A stretch of DNA of 64,000 nt from Runella slithyformis DSM 19594 (GTDB lineage Bacteria > Bacteroidota > Bacteroidia > Cytophagales > Spirosomataceae). Shown here one piece after another: positions 24,834-34,538 of the stretch (its first letter is position 1; every line of letters begins with the position of its first letter). The stretch is from contig NC_015703.1 in NCBI RefSeq assembly GCF_000218895.1, positions 5,779,001-5,843,000 of the forward strand. Reading direction: 5' to 3'. The notes beneath the pieces are model-generated. The model saw only the letters and a list, made by a program, of their open reading frames with translations, was not told where the DNA came from and made no database searches. A program made the translations under genes and the position numbers.

Positions 24834-25811
24834 ATGAACATAGGCGATAAAGTCAGATTGGTCCATTCCAAAGAGGAAGGCATCATTACGCGTTTTTTGC
24901 AAAACGATGTCGTAGAGATCGAAATTGAAGAAGGATTCCGCTTGCCGGTCCTCAAGCGTGAGCTGGCGGTCGTGTCAGCGGCGGAAGGACAGTTTTTTCG
25001 CGGACAAAAAGGCAGTCCGACTGCCGAAAAGTCAGCCGACCCGCGACCTGCCGGAATCAAAGCCGAAAAGGGTATTTTTATGGCATTTGTGCCGCTCAAT
25101 GACCGTGAAATGGCCCTGTATTTGGTCAACAATACCGACTGGGACCTCCCCTACGCCCTTACCATGCCCACCGAGCGCCACCAACGCGGCCTTTCGGGCG
25201 GGGTCATGAAAGCCAAAAGCAGCGTGAAAGTGCTGGATCTGTTGATCAAAGATTTTGATGATTGGGGCACGTTTGTCTTCAATTGCCTATATTATACGGT
25301 CGGATTTTCGCCCGAACGCCCGCCGTTCAGCAAACGCGTGAAGTTTCGCGCCAATACCTTCTTCAAAAACAAACGCAAAGCCCCACTCCTCGACAAAGAC
25401 GCCTACCTTTACCAGCTCGACAGTGACGAAAAGGAAAAATCCGACCAACCGCTGAACGCGCAGGCGCTGAAAGAAAAGATGTTTGAGAAAAATGAGCCTG
25501 ATGCGCCCCTTCCTACTAAAGTAGAACGGCCGGCGGCGGTCATTGACCTGCACATCGAAAAACTCACCCGTGATTTTATGGCCCTGAGCAACTCCCAAAT
25601 GGTTGAAATTCAACTAAAAACCTTTGAACAGCAACTGGAGAAAGCCATTGCCAGCGGCATGGACGAGATTACGTTCATTCACGGCGTAGGCAACGGTGTA
25701 CTTCGCACGGAGCTGCACCGCCGCATGAGCAAACACAAAAACGTCAAATTCTTTGAAGACGCCCAAAAAGAAAAATTCGGCTACGGTGCCACCAAAGTCA
25801 AGATCAAATAA
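24834..25811 (+). CDS. DUF2027 and Smr domain protein (MutS2-like Smr nuclease domain)
   Basis: A 325-residue protein. The N-terminus MNIGDKVRLVHSKEEGIITRF is a small beta-barrel domain of the DUF2027 type, the middle (about 85-190) is a conserved beta-rich region, and the C-terminal 85 residues are an Smr domain with VIDLHIEKL and FIHGVGNGVLRTEL, the DLH and HGxGxG motifs. Smr domains nick DNA or RNA, as in MutS2 and in ribosome rescue. I chose the ATG at 24834 because the preceding 42 codons of open frame overlap the recQ 3' end and a non-coding repeat. It is specific to Bacteroidota in this architecture. Confidence 0.9.
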   Translation: MNIGDKVRLVHSKEEGIITRFLQNDVVEIEIEEGFRLPVLKRELAVVSAAEGQFFRGQKGSPTAEKSADPRPAGIKAEKGIFMAFVPLNDREMALYLVNNTDWDLPYALTMPTERHQRGLSGGVMKAKSSVKVLDLLIKDFDDWGTFVFNCLYYTVGFSPERPPFSKRVKFRANTFFKNKRKAPLLDKDAYLYQLDSDEKEKSDQPLNAQALKEKMFEKNEPDAPLPTKVERPAAVIDLHIEKLTRDFMALSNSQMVEIQLKTFEQQLEKAIASGMDEITFIHGVGNGVLRTELHRRMSKHKNVKFFEDAQKEKFGYGATKVKIK

Positions 25812-25820
25812 GGATTTTAT

Positions 25821-25890
25821 ATAACCGCGAAGGTCACAAAGACTTAACACAAAGGACAGGAAGGTTTCTCTTTCTGTGCTTTGCGGTTAT
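25821..25890. repeat. Inverted repeat of the CGCAAAG family
   Basis: ATAACCGCGAAGG at 25821 pairs imperfectly with CTTTGCGGTTAT ending at 25890. Possible terminator or REP-like element between smr and dnaK. Confidence 0.5.
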
Positions 25891-25922
25891 CAATAAAATA
25901 ACAACCGGTCCGGGGAATCGTT

Positions 25923-25973
25923 CTGCCAAATTGTCATTTTTATGCCCCAAATTTCAGCCGGCACGCTCATTGT
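25923..25973 (+). promoter_or_regulatory. Sigma-54-like promoter and upstream dyad before dnaK
   Basis: GG at 25960-25961 and GT at 25972-25973 (in CCGGCACGCTCATTGTG) have the GG-N10-G spacing of a sigma-54 -24/-12 element, with GT instead of the ideal GC. CTGCCAAATTGTCA (25923-25936), a partial dyad TGCCA/TGTCA, lies about 24 bases upstream where an activator could bind. The dnaK ATG is 73 bases downstream. Matching by eye only. Confidence 0.45.
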
Positions 25974-26045
25974 GTAAGTATGTCCGTACGGATCGAGTTC
26001 TCAACTGCCCGGTCCTCATATTCATTCATCATTAATTTAAAAGAC

Positions 26046-27959
26046 ATGGGAAAAATAATCGGAATTGACTTAGGTACTACCAACTCTTGCGTGGCTGTTA
26101 TGGAAGGTAACGAACCCGTCGTGATCGCAAACAGCGAGGGCGCGCGTACCACCCCTTCGGTAGTTGCTTTTATGGACAATGGTAACGGCGAACGTAAAGT
26201 AGGTGCTCCTGCCAAGCGTCAAGCCATTACCAATCCTAACAACACCATTTCGTCCATCAAACGCTTCATGGGTAAACGCTTCAATGAAGTAACCAACGAA
26301 ATGAAAACGGTAGCCTATACCGTTGAACAAGGCTCAAACAACACACCGCGCGTTCGCATTGGTGAAAATCTTTATACTCCGCAGCAGATCTCGGCGCACA
26401 TTTTGACCAAAATGAAGCAAACCGCCGAAGATTACCTCGGACAAACCGTCACGGAAGCCGTCATTACCGTTCCTGCGTACTTCAACGACGCTGAACGTCA
26501 GGCGACCAAAGAAGCCGGTATCATTGCCGGTTTGGACGTAAAACGAATCATCAACGAGCCTACGGCAGCCGCCTTAGCTTACGGCCTCGACAAGCAGGGA
26601 AAAGACGTTAAAATCGCCGTATTTGACTTGGGCGGCGGTACCTTTGACGTATCTATTCTCGAATTGGGCGACGGCGTATTCGAAGTAAAATCGACCGACG
26701 GTGACACACATTTAGGCGGTGACGACTTTGACCAGGTGATCATTGACTGGCTGGCCGACGAATTTAAGAAAGACGAAGGCATCGACCTGCGTCAGGATGC
26801 CATGGCGCTTCAACGTTTGAAAGAAGCCGCCGAGAAAGCCAAGATCGAATTATCGAGCTCGACCCAATCGGAAATCAATTTACCTTATATCTTCCCCGTC
26901 AACGGTATTCCCAAACACTTGGTGCGCTCGTTGACCAAGGCGAAGTTTGAGCAATTGGCCGACCGTCTGTTCCAACGCATGATGGAACCCTGCAAGCGCG
27001 CCATGAATAACTCAGGATTAAAAATTGCCGACATTGACGAGGTGATCCTGGTGGGTGGTTCAACCCGTATTCCTCGTGTACAGGAAGAGGTGGAAAAATT
27101 CTTCAACCGCAAACCTTCGAAAAGTGTTAACCCTGACGAAGCCGTAGCGATCGGTGCAGCCATCCAGGGCGGTGTATTGACGGGTGAAGTGAAAGACGTG
27201 TTGCTGCTTGACGTGATTCCGTTGTCGTTGGGTATCGAAACCCTCGGCGGTGTGTTCACCAAATTGATCGACGCCAACACGACGATTCCTTCCAAGAAAT
27301 CAGAAACGTTCTCGACGGCTTCCGACAACCAGCCTTCGGTGGAGTTGCACGTGTTGCAGGGAGAGCGCCCGATGGCAACCCAAAACCGTACTCTCGGACG
27401 TTTCCACTTAGACGGTATTCCACCGGCACCGCGCGGTATCCCGCAGATCGAAGTCACCTTCGACGTGGATGCCAACGGTATCCTGAACGTAACTGCCAAA
27501 GACAAAGGCACTGGCAAAGAGCAGAAGATTCGCATCGAAGCTTCCAGCGGTTTGTCAGACGCCGACATCCAGCGTATGCGTGAAGAAGCCAAAGCCAACG
27601 AAGCCGCCGACAAAGCCGCCCGTGAAGAGATCGAGAAAGTAAACGCTGCCGACTCCATGATCTTCAGCACGGAGAAGCAATTGAAGGAGTACGGCGACAA
27701 ACTTTCAGCCGGCAACAAATCTGCCATCGAAGGTGCGCTTGAAGAACTTCGTACGGCCCACAGCACTCGCAACGTAGCCGCCATTGATGCCGCCATGACC
27801 AAGATCACGGAAGCATGGAATGCAGCCTCGCAGGAAATCTACGCCGCCGGCGCAGAAGGCGCAGGTGCCCAACCAGGTGCCCAAGACCCCAACGCCGGTC
27901 AGCAAGCCAATCCGGGTAAGGAAGAAGGTGAGTTTGTAAACTTTGAAGAAGTGAAGTAA
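26046..27959 (+). CDS. dnaK: Molecular chaperone DnaK (Hsp70)
   Basis: A 637-residue Hsp70. The ATPase domain starts [17 protein letters not shown], with [30 protein letters not shown] and [10 protein letters not shown] in place; the peptide-binding domain contains [12 protein letters not shown] and the lid ends in a Gly/Gln/Pro-rich linker and [12 protein letters not shown], the usual EEVD-like bacterial tail. It folds nascent and stress-damaged proteins with DnaJ and GrpE. The open frame begins at 25980 but [10 protein letters not shown] at 26046 is the canonical start. It is monocistronic here, with a terminator at 28006-28036; dnaJ and grpE are not in the window. Confidence 0.99.
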   Translation: MGKIIGIDLGTTNSCVAVMEGNEPVVIANSEGARTTPSVVAFMDNGNGERKVGAPAKRQAITNPNNTISSIKRFMGKRFNEVTNEMKTVAYTVEQGSNNTPRVRIGENLYTPQQISAHILTKMKQTAEDYLGQTVTEAVITVPAYFNDAERQATKEAGIIAGLDVKRIINEPTAAALAYGLDKQGKDVKIAVFDLGGGTFDVSILELGDGVFEVKSTDGDTHLGGDDFDQVIIDWLADEFKKDEGIDLRQDAMALQRLKEAAEKAKIELSSSTQSEINLPYIFPVNGIPKHLVRSLTKAKFEQLADRLFQRMMEPCKRAMNNSGLKIADIDEVILVGGSTRIPRVQEEVEKFFNRKPSKSVNPDEAVAIGAAIQGGVLTGEVKDVLLLDVIPLSLGIETLGGVFTKLIDANTTIPSKKSETFSTASDNQPSVELHVLQGERPMATQNRTLGRFHLDGIPPAPRGIPQIEVTFDVDANGILNVTAKDKGTGKEQKIRIEASSGLSDADIQRMREEAKANEAADKAAREEIEKVNAADSMIFSTEKQLKEYGDKLSAGNKSAIEGALEELRTAHSTRNVAAIDAAMTKITEAWNAASQEIYAAGAEGAGAQPGAQDPNAGQQANPGKEEGEFVNFEEVK

Positions 27960-28005
27960 TTAGTCAGACGTTGGAGTTTAGACGTTAGAAGATAGATAAC
28001 AAGAC

Positions 28006-28036
28006 AGCCCTGCCGCGAGGTGGGGCTATTTTTTTG
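28006..28036 (+). terminator. dnaK terminator
   Basis: Nine-bp stem AGCCCTGCC (28006-28014), loop GCGA, GGTGGGGCT (28019-28027), then ATTTTTTTG. Two pairs are G-U wobbles. Confidence 0.85.
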
Positions 28037-28471
28037 TAACCGGCACCGGTCTTTTACCGCTTGACAAAAAAGCATAACAATAGTTGCAAATACAGGCACG
28101 ACTTACTATCCTTGCACAGGAAATAATCTATAACATTCAACGCGCCACAAATTAACGACAACCACCTGTAAATCAACATTTTGCATCGAGGTCTTTTTTT
28201 CGTTTAAAAACACGTTGGGTGCAAGTCCATAAAGTGGTTTCATTTCGGCGCTCCCGCAGGGTAGCGTTTGGCGTCCATTTCCGGTTTACGGGTGACGGGT
28301 TGCAAGCCGTTTAAGTTAGGTTTTTGCTCGTTCGGCGGGTAGCGACTGACACGAGAAACGTCCCAATCAATCAGTCAATGTAAACGCTTGAGCAGGTAAA
28401 TTTAGGGCTTGAAATTCCGGGCTTCCTGCCACAACCAAGGGTTTCGTGATCAATCAAAAAATTAAAACATA
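28037..28471. other. Long intergenic region without recognised gene, possibly structured RNA
   Basis: About 430 bases before the DUF2158-like gene hold no convincing ORF. The part 28185-28440 is richer in GC and in short inverted elements (e.g. CGCTCCC/GGGTAGCG around 28249-28266, a near-palindrome ACGGGTTGCAAGCCGT near 28297-28312). I could not match it to a known riboswitch, tRNA, tmRNA or group II intron. Confidence 0.3.
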
Positions 28472-28678
28472 ATGGAACAAATTTCAATTGGCAGCGTAGT
28501 TAAACTTAAGTCAGGTGGCCCTCCAATGACGGTAACGGCCTATGGGACAAAGCTTAAATTTGGGTCTATTATAGCTACAAACGTAGAGGACAAAGAACAG
28601 GTAAAATGTCAATGGTTTGATTCATCAGGAAGTTTACAGGAAGATGTTTTCCCGATAGCTTCATTGACGTCAAACTAA
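28472..28678 (+). CDS. YodC/DUF2158-like small protein
   Basis: A 68-residue protein. The start ISIGSVVKLKSGGPPMTV and the later VKCQWFDSSGSLQEDVFP match the DUF2158 (YodC) layout, where members begin with a GDvVxLkSGGPxMTV strand pair and have a CxWF motif in the middle. Family function is unknown; it is a small soluble all-beta protein. It is followed by a strong hairpin at 28746-28790, so it is probably monocistronic. Confidence 0.82.
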   Translation: MEQISIGSVVKLKSGGPPMTVTAYGTKLKFGSIIATNVEDKEQVKCQWFDSSGSLQEDVFPIASLTSN

Positions 28679-28745
28679 TCGTTCCTATTTGCTCTGCGTG
28701 TGCAGTGTCGCTGGTGACAGGCAGCTCCACCTGCAGGAAAATTTT

Positions 28746-28790
28746 CAGCCCAACCCGCTGAGTGTGTAAAGGAAGCGGGTTGGGCTGTTT
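28746..28790 (+). terminator. Strong hairpin after the DUF2158-like gene
   Basis: Perfect 14-bp stem CAGCCCAACCCGCT (28746-28759) with AGCGGGTTGGGCTG (28774-28787), 14-base loop, then TTTCTTC. Confidence 0.7.
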
Positions 28791-28915
28791 CTTCGGGTAG
28801 CTTGTATGACCATCAGCACTCAGGGTCGTTAGGCGAAGCCGGATAGCTTTTGTTTCAACTTTCAGGTCGCAAAGCGTACCTTTCATCTTATCATTTTTTA
28901 AACTTATCCATTACT

Positions 28916-29170
28916 ATGTTCTCCAACAAAGACTATTCCAACATGACACCGGAAGAATTAGTGTCAGAAGAAAAAAAAATGAAATCAGGGACTATCCCAA
29001 CCGCCTTTGTCATTGGTATGCTGGCCGGGGTGGCGGTGTGGTCAGCCACAAGCGGTAAATTTTTCCTTACGATTGGGCTGCTGGGGGCTGCTCTTTTTAT
29101 CGGCTACCAAAATTCACAAACCAAAAAGGCGATTCAAGCAGAGATAATACGCAGAAAAAATGACCAGTGA
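28916..29170 (+). CDS. Small hypothetical membrane protein
   Basis: An 84-residue protein, not recognised by name. The start FSNKDYSNMTPEELVSEEKKMKSG is polar and probably helical; two transmembrane segments follow (PTAFVIGMLAGVAVWSA and FLTIGLLGAALFIGY), then a basic tail KKAIQAEIIRRKN. Small two-TM proteins of this plan are common in Cytophagales genomes. The open frame starts at 28850 but the ATG at 28916 fits better, since the earlier part is a low-quality stretch. Confidence 0.6.
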   Translation: MFSNKDYSNMTPEELVSEEKKMKSGTIPTAFVIGMLAGVAVWSATSGKFFLTIGLLGAALFIGYQNSQTKKAIQAEIIRRKNDQ

Positions 29171-29528
29171 ATAGGAACACTATTCAAAATCCTTACAGCG
29201 TGAGCGCCATTATAGCTCCTGCAATCGCTCGCCTCATGGCGAGTGATGACAATTATGAGTCTTCCAGCCTCTATTTGCCCCGTTGTGCAGGATCTTATAA
29301 AGTATGACTTCGCGCTAAAATACACTTTGGAAATGCCTCAGTTGACCCCGTGACCACCGTTTGCTACCGAAACAAAATACGGTTTGGGGCTAGTCCCTCT
29401 ATAAAAACCAATCATTAACTCAGCGGATTTTCGGGCAATATTCGGCATCGTTTTTTTTCCCTATTTCCAGCCCGGGCAAAGACGCTTCTGATTTCGTTTT
29501 GTATCTTTGGGCAACACTTCACTTCATC
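29171..29528. other. Intergenic region with hairpin and a promoter-like box
   Basis: No gene seen. A hairpin CTCGCC (29228-29233), loop TCAT, GGCGAG (29238-29243), with extended wobble pairs, resembles the one at 44884-44898. TATCTTTG at 29502-29509 fits a Bacteroidota -7 box for the DJ-1/PfpI gene. Confidence 0.4.
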
Positions 29529-30245
29529 ATGAACGCACATTTTATAAAAAAATATCTTTTGTCGGCTTTATTAGTAATATCTTCATTTACTGCCTTTTCA
29601 CACTCCGGTGCCGATGCCGACTCTTCCAAAGCCACTCCCAAAAAAATCGGCATTTTACTTTTCAATCAGTTCGAAACCCTGGATGTTTTCGGTCCGGTGG
29701 AAGTATTCGGTCGGTTGAAAGACCTGTACATTATTCAATTTTACTCTTTGGAAGGAGGCATTATTTCAAGCACCCAAAATGTAAAGATTGTTACGGAAAA
29801 ACTCCCTGAAAACGAAAAATTGGATATTTTCCTCATCCCCGGCGGACAGGGAACGCGAAAAGAAGTCAATCATACTACGCTAATTGAAAAAATTCAAATG
29901 CTGTCCGCTTCTTCTGTCTATACACTGACGGTATGCACGGGTTCGGCACTATTGGCCAAAAGCGGTCAATTGGATGGAATCACCGCCACCTCCAACAAAC
30001 GCGCCTACGATTGGGCTACGTCGCAGGGACCTAAAGTCAAATGGATAAAAAAGGCCCGTTGGACCGTTGACGGCAAGTTTTACACTTCTGCCGGCATTTC
30101 GGCCGGCATGGACATGGCCCTGGGCTTCATCAGCGATCGGCACGGCATTGATCTGGCCCGAAAAACCGCCTACGAGATCGAATATACCTGGCAGGAAAAC
30201 AGAGAAGTGGATGAATTTTATTTGCAGGATTTGAAATCAAAATAA
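29529..30245 (+). CDS. Exported DJ-1/PfpI family protein
   Basis: A 238-residue protein with a signal peptide (FIKKYLLSALLVISSFTAFS) and then a DJ-1/PfpI domain: KIGILLFNQFETLDVFGPVEVF, IFLIPGGQGTRKE and the nucleophile elbow TVCTGSALLAKSG with the conserved cysteine. The pattern FETLDVFGP is that of the GATase1-like N-terminal domains of AraC-type regulators and isonitrile hydratases, but no DNA-binding domain follows. The signal peptide places it in the periplasm, unusual for the family. The ATG at 29529 gives the clean signal peptide; the frame begins at 29499. Function unknown beyond fold. Confidence 0.8.
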   Translation: MNAHFIKKYLLSALLVISSFTAFSHSGADADSSKATPKKIGILLFNQFETLDVFGPVEVFGRLKDLYIIQFYSLEGGIISSTQNVKIVTEKLPENEKLDIFLIPGGQGTRKEVNHTTLIEKIQMLSASSVYTLTVCTGSALLAKSGQLDGITATSNKRAYDWATSQGPKVKWIKKARWTVDGKFYTSAGISAGMDMALGFISDRHGIDLARKTAYEIEYTWQENREVDEFYLQDLKSK

Positions 30246-30309
30246 GAACATACCGCAACAATCAGAAGTGCTGAATCGGCCTTCAAATGGACATTTTTTT
30301 CATTATCCT

Positions 30310-30897
30310 ATGGAAAGTGCCTTTGATTCTCTGAAACAAGTCATTTTTTCGCTTCAGCCGCTTTCGGAAGTAGATTGGGAGGCCTTTCTGCTCATCTGGA
30401 AGCCCTTTTCGGCCAAACGGAAAGAAATCCTTACGGTGGCGGGCGCGAAAGAAAAGTATCTTTATTTTGTGGTCGAGGGTGTGCAGCGCGTATATTATTT
30501 TGATGATCAACAACGCGAAGCAACGACGGTCTTTACCTATGCTCCATCGTTCGGCGGTGTGATCGATGCCCTGCTCCTCCAACAACCTTCGAGGTATTCG
30601 TACGAAACCCTTACATCTTCCACATTTTTACGCGCTTCGTATCATGACCTGCAATTGTTGATGCAGTCAAGGCCACCCATTGAATCGTTTGTCCGACAGG
30701 GCATTACGGGCGCTCTCTCGGGGGTATTGGAGCGGCTGGTCGAACTGCAGTGCTTCAGCGCAGAAGAGCGCTTCCGGTGCCTGTTACAGCGCAGCCCTCA
30801 TATCCTGCAGTTGGTGCCGCACAAATACCTCGCCAACTACCTCGGCATGGACGCCACCAATTTCAGCAAGCTTATCAATAAAGTAAGAATGGAATAA
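30310..30897 (+). CDS. Crp/Fnr-family transcriptional regulator
   Basis: A 195-residue protein with the cNMP-binding-like beta-roll in the first 115 residues (RKEILTVAGAKEKYLYFVVEGVQRVYYFDDQQREATTVF) and a C-terminal helix-turn-helix ending PHKYLANYLGMDATNFSKLINKV. This resembles the many short Crp/Fnr-like regulators in Bacteroidota that precede DinB, DUF or oxidoreductase genes; several lack cyclic-nucleotide binding residues. It starts at the ATG at 30310; the open frame begins 42 bases earlier. The DinB gene starts 67 bases downstream and may be its target. Confidence 0.88.
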   Translation: MESAFDSLKQVIFSLQPLSEVDWEAFLLIWKPFSAKRKEILTVAGAKEKYLYFVVEGVQRVYYFDDQQREATTVFTYAPSFGGVIDALLLQQPSRYSYETLTSSTFLRASYHDLQLLMQSRPPIESFVRQGITGALSGVLERLVELQCFSAEERFRCLLQRSPHILQLVPHKYLANYLGMDATNFSKLINKVRME

Positions 30898-30964
30898 ATC
30901 TTGGTAAATACCAATCATTGTTTGACTCGGTTCCCCCAATTTTGCCACCGATAAAACAACAACC

Positions 30965-31540
30965 ATGGAAACCATTCAAAAAGAACCATTATTGACAACC
31001 CTCGAACAGCGGGTGGAAGAGCATTTGCAGCGGGCCATTGGTCTCTTCCGAAACCTTCCCGAACGTGAATTGCTCCAACCCTCTCCGACCGGCGGCTGGA
31101 GCATCGCGCAGTGTTTGGACCACCTCAACAGCTATGGACACTATTATTTGCCCAAAATTCAGGAAGGGATTGAACACAACGCCCTTCGTCCTTCCAAAGA
31201 CACTTTTAAAAGTTCATGGCTCGGAGCGTATTTCATCAAAATGATGGACCCCGAAACGGGTAAAAAGAAATACAAAGCCTTCAAGGGACACATACCTGCA
31301 TTGGAATTGGACGCATACACCGTTGTTGCGGAGTTTATTCAGCAACAGGAACGTTTATTAGAGTATTTAAAACAGGCTCGTTCGGTCGACCTGAACACGG
31401 TCCGCATTCCCATTTCCATCGCGCGGTTTATTACTCTGAAAGCAGGCGATGTGTTTCAATTCGTCATTGCACACAACGAACGTCATATCCGACAGGCCCT
31501 GCGTAACGTCGTCGACATTACGGAACGGATACCCCACTAA
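30965..31540 (+). CDS. DinB-like protein
   Basis: A 191-residue four-helix-bundle protein of the DinB/YfiT superfamily. The first metal histidine is in AQCLDHLNSYGHYY and the later pair in VIAHNERHIRQALR, the usual H...HxxxH ligand spacing. Members are metal-dependent hydrolases or thiol S-transferases; bacillithiol-type roles are possible but not shown. It lies directly after the Crp-type regulator on the same strand and overlaps the M16 gene region only through a spurious upstream extension. Confidence 0.85.
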   Translation: METIQKEPLLTTLEQRVEEHLQRAIGLFRNLPERELLQPSPTGGWSIAQCLDHLNSYGHYYLPKIQEGIEHNALRPSKDTFKSSWLGAYFIKMMDPETGKKKYKAFKGHIPALELDAYTVVAEFIQQQERLLEYLKQARSVDLNTVRIPISIARFITLKAGDVFQFVIAHNERHIRQALRNVVDITERIPH

Positions 31541-31616
31541 TGCCTCTTGGCCGCAATACGCTTTGTTAAAGAGATTTTGGTTAACTTTAAAAAATTTTCC
31601 ACAATCTTTTTTTAAC

Positions 31617-34523
31617 ATGATGCGCCTATTCACTTCTTTTTTTTTGCTGCTTTGCATGTGTCTTGCAAAGGGAGTCCTCTCACAAACTAAATCCATTGAA
31701 AAAGTAACGCGTAAAGGCAATGAATTGGTGATTCCCTACGAGAAGTACGTGTTATCCAACGGCCTGACCGTTATTGTCCACGAAGACCACTCTGACCCGG
31801 TCGTTCACGTGGATGTCACTTATCACGTAGGCTCAGCCCGCGAAGAGATCGGCAAATCCGGCTTCGCCCACTTCTTTGAGCACATGATGTTTCAGGGCTC
31901 CGACCACGTAGCCGACGACGAGCACTTCAAACTCGTGACCGAAGCGGGCGGTACGCTCAACGGTTCTACCAACCGCGACCGCACCAATTACTACGAAACG
32001 CTCCCGAGCAATCAGCTGGAGCGGGCGTTCTGGCTCGAAGCCGACCGCATGGGTTTTCTGTTGGACGCCGTCACCCAGAAAAAGTTTGAAATTCAGCGGG
32101 CTACGGTAAAAAACGAACGGGGGCAAAACTACGACAACCGTCCGTATGGGCTGACCGGTGAAACAACCGCCAAGAACCTGTATCCGTACGGACATCCTTA
32201 CTCCTGGCTGACCATCGGCTACGTCGAAGACCTCAACCGGGTGAACGTCAATGACCTTAAAAATTTTTTCCTGCGATGGTACGGTCCCAACAATGCCGTT
32301 TTGACGGTAGGTGGCGATGTGACCGCCGCTCAAGTGGTTCAACTGGCCGAAAAATACTTTGGCCCGATTCCAAAAGGCCCGGCCGTGACGAAAACCACCG
32401 TTCCGCCGGCAGTATTGGACAAAAACCGGTATGTATCGTACGAGGACAATATTCGTTTTCCGATGCTGCGAGTGACGTACCCGACAGTTCCGCAGTATCA
32501 TCCGGATGAGACTCCGTTGGATGCACTGGCCGATATTCTCGGCGGCGGCCGTAACTCGTTGCTGTACAAGAACTTTGTAAAGTCAGAAAAAGCAACACAG
32601 TCAAACGCAAGCCATCCGACCACCGAATTGGCGGGAGAATTCACCTTTACATTGCTCCCATTCCCCACCATGCGGCTCGACAGCGCCGAAGCACTGCTCC
32701 GTACTACATTGGCTGAATTTGAAGCGCGCGGCGTCACGGACGATGATATCGCACAATTTAAAGCCACCCGCGAAACCAACCTGATCGAAGGACTGTCGAG
32801 CGTATCGGGTAAAGTCTCACGACTGGCGGCCTATCAGACCTTTGCTCCAACTGCAAACTACCTGCCTCAGGAGCTGAAAGAGATTCAAAAATTAACGAAA
32901 GCGGATGTGATGCGGGTGTATAATCAATACATCAAAGGGAAAAACGCCGTGATCCTGACCGTTTATCCCACGGGCAAAAAAGACATTGTAGCTCATGCCG
33001 ACAACTATACCGCTTCGTCGGAAGGCTATAAAGCTCCCAATTATGGCTACGACGGCCTGACTTACCAAAAACCAAAGGATTCGTTTGACCGCAGCAAAAA
33101 GCCCGCTTCCGGCCCCAACCCGGCCACGAAGGTTCCGCCTTTCTGGACGGATAAAATGCCCAACGGCCTCAAGATGATCGGGGTGCGCAACGACGAGATC
33201 CCAACCGTAACGCTGCTGTTGTCCATCAAAGGAGGTCACCTGCTGTCGGCCAATGACTTATCCAAGGCAGGGATTGCGCAACTGACGGCCTCACTGATGA
33301 ACGAAGCCACGCAAAATTTTACGTCGGAAGAAATAAACACCCGACTCGAAAAACTGGGCAGCAGCATTTCGATCGGAGCGGCGACCAACGAGATCAGCAT
33401 TTCGGTGGAGTCGTTAACCAAAAATCTGGACGCTACGCTTGCCTTGCTCGAAGAAAAACTTTTCCGGCCTAAATTTGCCGCCGCGGACTTTTCCCGACTC
33501 AAAAAACAATTGCTGGAAAACATCCAAAACCAAAGCACTCAGCCGGTGGTCATTGCCAACAAAGCGTATAATCGACTGCTTTTTGGCGAAAACGACATCC
33601 GTTCCATTCCGGTGAGCGGTACCACAAAAACGGTTGAAAGCATCACGTTGGACGATGTGAAAGCTTTTTACGAAAAAAATCTGTCACCTTCCGTTGCCAA
33701 TCTCGTCATTGTGGGGGATGTTGAACAAAACACTATTTTGCCTAAACTGGGCTTTTTGAGTAAATGGGCCGCCAAACCCGTTACCGTTCCCACTCTTTCG
33801 GCTGCGAAACCCATTGACAAAACCCGTATTTACCTGATCGACAAAGGCAAAGCGGCACAGTCTGAAATTCGTATTGGATACGTGACCGATATGCCTTTCG
33901 ATGCTACCGGCGATTATTACCGCTCGGGCCTTGCCAACTACATTTTGGGCGGAGCCTTCAACAGCCGCATCAACCTTAACCTGCGCGAAGACAAAGGCTT
34001 TACATACGGTGCCCGGTCGGCTTTTGCCGGCAGCCGGTTGCCGGCGGTATTCACGGCGCAGGCCGGGGTGAAAGCGGCGGCAACGGACAGTTCGGTGGTG
34101 GAGTTCCTCAAAGAGATCACCAATTATGCGCAAGACGGCATCACCGACGAAGAACTGGCATTTACGAAAAGTTCCATCGGTCAACGGGACGCGTTACGGT
34201 ATGAAACCTCCCTTCAAAAAGCAATTTTCCTTAGCCAGATCATCGACTACGATCTGCCCCGAAATTTTGTGGAGCAACAAAGCGAGATCCTGAAGAAGAT
34301 CACCAAAGCAGATATCAAAGCCATTGCCCGCAAACGCCTTCCGGTCGATAAAATGGTGATTACCGTGGTGGGTGACAAAAACCTGATCAAACCGGGCCTT
34401 TCGCGGTTGGGCTACGAATTGGTCGAATTGGATAAAGAAGGCAATCCGGTGAGTGCCGGCAACACTTCCTCCGCTCCTCCGGCCAAAGCCGGTTCACTCT
34501 CGGGCGGACAGTCGAAGAATTAG
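31617..34523 (+). CDS. Second exported M16 family metallopeptidase
   Basis: A 968-residue peptidase with a signal peptide (MRLFTSFFLLLCMCLAKGVLS). The zinc motif is HFFEH at about residues 85-89 with the third ligand in KFEIQRATVKNERGQ. Two catalytic-type halves are present; the second (from about residue 510) has the FTYGARSAFAG region typical of the inactive half. It resembles proteases annotated as insulinase family in Bacteroidota and differs from the M16 at 16152. The frame is open back to 31449, inside the DinB gene, so I chose the ATG at 31617 before the signal peptide; a second ATG follows at 31620. The tail SAPPAKAGSLSGGQSKN is low complexity. Confidence 0.93.
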   Translation: MMRLFTSFFLLLCMCLAKGVLSQTKSIEKVTRKGNELVIPYEKYVLSNGLTVIVHEDHSDPVVHVDVTYHVGSAREEIGKSGFAHFFEHMMFQGSDHVADDEHFKLVTEAGGTLNGSTNRDRTNYYETLPSNQLERAFWLEADRMGFLLDAVTQKKFEIQRATVKNERGQNYDNRPYGLTGETTAKNLYPYGHPYSWLTIGYVEDLNRVNVNDLKNFFLRWYGPNNAVLTVGGDVTAAQVVQLAEKYFGPIPKGPAVTKTTVPPAVLDKNRYVSYEDNIRFPMLRVTYPTVPQYHPDETPLDALADILGGGRNSLLYKNFVKSEKATQSNASHPTTELAGEFTFTLLPFPTMRLDSAEALLRTTLAEFEARGVTDDDIAQFKATRETNLIEGLSSVSGKVSRLAAYQTFAPTANYLPQELKEIQKLTKADVMRVYNQYIKGKNAVILTVYPTGKKDIVAHADNYTASSEGYKAPNYGYDGLTYQKPKDSFDRSKKPASGPNPATKVPPFWTDKMPNGLKMIGVRNDEIPTVTLLLSIKGGHLLSANDLSKAGIAQLTASLMNEATQNFTSEEINTRLEKLGSSISIGAATNEISISVESLTKNLDATLALLEEKLFRPKFAAADFSRLKKQLLENIQNQSTQPVVIANKAYNRLLFGENDIRSIPVSGTTKTVESITLDDVKAFYEKNLSPSVANLVIVGDVEQNTILPKLGFLSKWAAKPVTVPTLSAAKPIDKTRIYLIDKGKAAQSEIRIGYVTDMPFDATGDYYRSGLANYILGGAFNSRINLNLREDKGFTYGARSAFAGSRLPAVFTAQAGVKAAATDSSVVEFLKEITNYAQDGITDEELAFTKSSIGQRDALRYETSLQKAIFLSQIIDYDLPRNFVEQQSEILKKITKADIKAIARKRLPVDKMVITVVGDKNLIKPGLSRLGYELVELDKEGNPVSAGNTSSAPPAKAGSLSGGQSKN

Positions 34524-34538
34524 AAGCTGATCATTTTA

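Noticed and set aside
28140..28440. A riboswitch, tmRNA or group II intron start before the DUF2158-like gene
   Set aside because: Phrases such as GTGCAAGTCC looked suggestive but no complete consensus or domain structure could be found by eye.
31449..31616. Start of the second M16 peptidase at 31449
   Set aside because: This extension lies inside the DinB gene; the ATG at 31617 directly precedes a signal peptide.
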